From positions 1,054,001 to 1,118,000 of the forward strand of contig JBAJFG010000258.1 in the NCBI GenBank assembly GCA_037903475.1: a stretch of 64,000 bases of DNA, in the 5' to 3' direction. Source of the stretch: Ancylostoma caninum (taxonomy: Eukaryota > Nematoda > Chromadorea > Rhabditida > Ancylostomatidae). How positions within the stretch are numbered: position 1 is the stretch's first letter; each line of letters opens with the position of its first letter. The notes under the pieces were generated by a model. It did not search any database and had not been told where the DNA came from. It saw only the letters and a list, made by a program, of their open reading frames with translations. Of this stretch, positions 60,608 to 64,000 are shown one piece after another. Position numbers and translations under genes: made by a program.

Positions 60608-60915
60608 TGAGCGAAGATAGTGGCCGTGAAGGAATGAGAGTAACCGATTCGGTGCAAATGTTATCTTGAAATGATTTAGGCTCAACTGGTTGTTGTGGTA
60701 ATTCAAGTGATAATAGTCGACCGGTATATATAAACGGAAGTGGTTCATTCATATAAACGGGAGTGGTTCATTCAGAAACACACGGAATGCGAAGAGAACA
60801 CGGATATGAAAGGAAACAATATACATCCAGGTGATTTAGGTAGGAGGGTCCGCCGAAACAGGGTAAGCGTACCACTCATGCAGGAATAGACCCGCCTAGC
60901 GAATTCCTATTATAT

Positions 60916-61010
60916 GTGGAAGCCGGCACACCCTTATCACACCGTTGGACCCAACTCCAGGCGTTTCCCCACTTTTGGACGCCGGTGCACTCTCATCACA
61001 CCGTAGAAAT
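60916..61010. repeat. 58-bp minisatellite, short array
   Basis: About one and a half units: GCCGGCACACCCTTATCACA, CCGTTGGACCCAACTCCAGG, CGTTTCCCCACTTTTGGACG, then CCGGTGCACTCTCATCACAC. It is followed by an AATATTCG patch (61155-61260). Confidence 0.65.
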
Positions 61011-61800
61011 GCCGGGTTACCGTAATAGGTTTCTTAGCACGGGAGGGAATTTGTATCTGGAAGAGAATATAATCCTTAAGAATCAGAACAGGACATCTTC
61101 GCCAACTTAACACTTCACTAGTAATATTTCGTCGACTACTGGATAATTCGGTCATCTGACTATTCGAATATTCGAATCTGAATGCTTCCGAAATTTCCAA
61201 TTTGAATATTATTCATTCGTTCGAATGGTTTCGAGAACCTCGAATATTCGAGGTCAGTTTTTGAATGTATTAACAAAAATGTGTGAGTTAATGCGAGCGA
61301 AGACAGTATTGGGAGGAGTCTGGAAGTCCGGCGTTAGTAGGACGCACTAGTGTCCTAATAATTTCTCGTTTTCTGTGAGAAATTCTCGTCTATCACATCG
61401 TTACTTCTTCAGTTTGGGCTAATTTTGAGGAGAGAACTTGTTCTTTAAATTAGTAACGACATTCTGTAGTACTTGCAATATCAAAACATTTCCTCAAATT
61501 CGTGATGAATCAGCATCACCTGCAGGAGACCAATGATTCTATTCCAGACACATTACTAATTCCTAATGAATGGAATCTACAGCTCCATCAGGTGGCGTTT
61601 ACTCAGCTCAGGTGAAACGGGTTCGAATTTCGCAGAATCAAGCCTGTCAAAAGGTCAACATTCGGTCAACATGCCCTGTGCCTGGACTACTTAACCGTTT
61701 TCCAGTTACGTTTTACAGGTTTTCCTCATACTTGTTGCTCACAACTTCTTCTCAACCATTACAAGGGCAGAAGCGCAAACAAATGTTAAGGTCTGAAATA
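61011..61800. other. Repeat fragments, no gene recognised
   Basis: It contains the AATATTCG patch and a piece of the inverted-repeat arm (about 61290-61350). The 86-residue frame at 61570-61830 has no domain. Confidence 0.4.
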
Positions 61801-61819
61801 ACAGCTCACAATTTACCAA

Positions 61820-62640
61820 AAATTTATTGAGTGACTCGAGAAAAACGTGGAAGTACGATAATGTAATGGAGTGCAAGAGCGGAGTTGAGATTATCAAGCG
61901 ATTGCACCGGTCACTCAAGGAGTTTTGCTCACATCTCTCTCTCATCCTTTCTCGCAAACGAGAGGACAGTTTCGAATGGAATAAGCTTAGCGTCGAGGAA
62001 CACCTTCAGGTTTTGTGGTCGCACAAGCACGAAGTCTGTTTGTGGCGACGTGGTGCCGTTCTAGTACGTCAATAGATGCGTCACTTGCTTACAAAACCAT
62101 TTGTTGGTGACCACAAGTTCGTGAACATTTTCGCATTGCTGGACTCGTTCTCCATCAGCGTTTCTCTCACCAAAAGCGAATCCGCCATGTGCACAATTTC
62201 CGTTCTTTTCCGTACCAACGTGTCCATTCAATTCATCAGCCACTATGACGAAATCTTTATTTGAGGCAGAGGGTCTGTTCCTCGAGTAGAGTCCAGAAAG
62301 CACCCTTGACCTTGCCTGAGAGCCCGAATTGTGGGGCATATGCTGAGAAAAAGTGGATTTTTACTGAATCGGAAACAGTCACAATCTTCATCAGCCGATC
62401 ATCGTAGCGCTTGATGGCATCACGAAACTTCTCAGAAACAATGACGTCTACACCTGCCTTCGTTCTTGGGTTGCTATGGTACATTATTTTGTAGCCGCTT
62501 CCATTTTATTCTCCACGCTCCCCCGCATTCAATGAGGCAAAACAAAACTTTGGGATTGGCCTGTTTAGCCGACGTCGTCCTTGTATAGTCAGCCCGTAGC
62601 AGCGCTTTGCTTCACGGGTTCGCCCTTGCTTTCTTAATAT
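61820..62640 (-). mobile_element. LINE endonuclease-domain relic
   Basis: On the minus strand the frames read IMYHSNPRTKAGVDVIVSEK, YDDRLMKIVTV, FFSAYAPQFG, then after a shift VIVADELNGHVGTEKNG, AHGGFAFGERNADGERVQ and ELVVTNKWF, then a stop and QTDFVLVRPQNLKVFLDAK. This is the apurinic-type endonuclease of nematode endonuclease/reverse-transcriptase LINEs; the family has SAYAPQ, GDLNGHVG and GFGYG-RN-DGERI at these places. The D of GDLNGH is changed to E. It has no reverse transcriptase behind it, so it is a truncated copy. Confidence 0.8.
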
Positions 62641-63355
62641 TCTTTGAAAATTCCATCCATTTATGACGTGGCGGCGTTGACCTTGGCCGGCTTGTCACTT
62701 GGTCTGTTGCCGGAATCGGAATCGTCCGCGATCAACTCGCCTCGCCAAAACGGTAAGGAGTTATGGCACCACGTAGAGAAGCGTACGCAGCCATCCTAAT
62801 CCCCTATGTTCCTCAAAAAAAATTATAACTCGGGATTTCGCGCTTTGGCATACGCCCTTTCACATAATCCTGGAAAATAATGAGAAGTCATTGGTCATTT
62901 GGGACAACCCATGAGCTAGTGGTTTATTGCTAGAAGTGGCTAAATATGTAGATGTTCATGGTGAAGCATCTCTACTGCAGCTCTAGAAGAAAAAGTCGTA
63001 CAATCGGATTGTACAGAATGGCCTAAACTTCGGTTGACAATGCTTCTGCACCTTCCATTCATTTTGGGTTGCTGTTTATTCCTCGGAACAATTGCTCATG
63101 TACTCTCCATATACTGACATAACGCTAGCCAATCTCTGCCGCGGTACGCGGAACAGTTCCAACAAGCTCGTTTGAAGGAATGTTTTATCTCAGCAATCCT
63201 TTTTCGCTACAGGTACACATTAGTAATATTAGATTGGTGCAAAAATAATCCTCCTTTTTCGTTGCTTCATCTTCGGTGCAGAAAACTTCCGGTATTCCTT
63301 ATCACCGCTATGAGAAGTTGTAAGTGTTTTTATAGCAGATTTTATCTTCTTCTCC
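62641..63355. other. Spacer between two LINE fragments
   Basis: No exon or clear repeat is supported. Confidence 0.4.
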
Positions 63356-63999
63356 CTAGCGTTTTTCCCTTGTCATAACGGGGTCCGCTTTGCTGTTCCT
63401 TTGACGCCATATTGCCCTGTCGTGCGCCTGGTCGGGATGGATCCTAATCAGCTTGAGGTTGGCGTGCAGAGTGTCAAGCCATCTTTGCTTTGGTCGTCCT
63501 TTCGGTCGCTTTCCTAGTACTTCTAGATTAAAGCCAATCCTACAGACTTTATCGCCATCCGCACGGAGAACGTGACCGGACCATCGCAGACGCGCCTCAC
63601 GGAGCTTGTGGGCTATCGCAGTATCTCCAAATCGCTGCCGTATGTCTTGGTTGCAGAAGCGATCCAGCTGCGTAATGCCACCCATCCACAGCAGCATCCT
63701 CATTTCCATGACGTTGATTCGGCGCTCCATTTCATTGGTGGTAGGCCAACATTCGGCACCATAGAGCGCGACCGGGCGTACCACTGTTCGGTGGATCTTC
63801 AACTTCAGGCGGTCTGGGATGCTCTTGTCGCACAGCACACCAGTCACTGAGTGCCACTTCAGCCACGCAGCGTGTCCTTGTCTTCAGATGCTATCATTAC
63901 GTCATCGGCATACAATAGCGTCCAAGGCACCGGTCTTTGAAGGTCCTTTGTGAGGGCATCCATGACAACGACGAAAAGGAACGGAGAGAGAGAGCTGAG
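63356..63999 (-). mobile_element. LINE reverse-transcriptase C-terminal fragment
   Basis: Minus strand. At the window edge: SPFLFVVVMDALTKDLQ, then LLYADDVMIASEDKD, carrying the YADD catalytic motif, then a stop. From 63847 the frame resumes TGVLCDKSIPDRLKLKIHRT, VVRPVALYGAECWPTTNEME, MRMLLWMGGITQLDR, REARLRWSGHVLRADGDKV, GKRPKGRPKQRWLDTLHANL to a stop at 63356. The thumb and tail regions match the nematode element class. The part between YADD and TGVLCD (roughly 100 residues in relatives) is missing, so the copy is dead. It is a separate copy from the endonuclease fragment, because the order on this strand is wrong for one element. Confidence 0.85.
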
Positions 64000-64000
64000 C

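Noticed and set aside
61827..62075. Plus-strand 82-residue frame
   Set aside because: It is antisense to the LINE endonuclease relic, which has clear family motifs.

Overview
The window reads as nuclear DNA of a strongylid (hookworm-like) nematode. It is AT-rich with very long intergenic stretches. Genes are split into many small exons with GT-AG introns and short T-rich acceptors, and the mobile DNA (mariner, TTAA-flanked MITEs, a Penelope-like relic, an endonuclease/reverse-transcriptase LINE with YADD) is typical of that group. The species call is inference. Most open frames here are chance frames; no bacterial-style genes, tRNA, rRNA or CRISPR arrays were seen.

Layout. 1-26 kb is mostly non-coding. 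It holds three copies of one TA-flanked MITE family (3.9, 13.8, 18.8 kb), other inverted-repeat elements and tandem duplications. There are only weak hints of genes: a broken SLC6-like exon near 1.9 kb and unrecognised exons at 22.8-23.0 and 23.7-23.85 kb. 26.7-34.8 kb carries the best gene, a plus-strand 13-exon G-protein-coupled receptor of the cholecystokinin/gastrin-like (CKR) type. All splice phases fit, but one base is missing in the TM4 exon. 35-41.3 kb holds a Penelope-like relic, two TTAA-sharing MITEs, a minisatellite-bearing repeat, a full-length dead mariner (39224-40500), and an unrecognised three-exon gene just downstream of the mariner. 43.7-50 kb is a chemoreceptor gene of the nematode srv type whose TM2 exon could not be found in a 4.7 kb intron. 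50-64 kb is repeat-dominated: a foldback, a 1.3 kb terminal-inverted-repeat element, a 3.9 kb inverted-repeat pair enclosing mariner and TTAA-MITE relics, a 42-bp AATATTCG satellite, and two LINE fragments on the minus strand.

The two receptor genes are independent: a neuropeptide receptor and a chemosensory receptor on the same strand. Nothing suggests an operon. The most unusual structural signals are the ATCGAT/TTGATT sequences hugging the splice sites of the CKR gene, the paired TTAA-sharing MITEs, and a dispersed repeat that carries its own 58-bp minisatellite.
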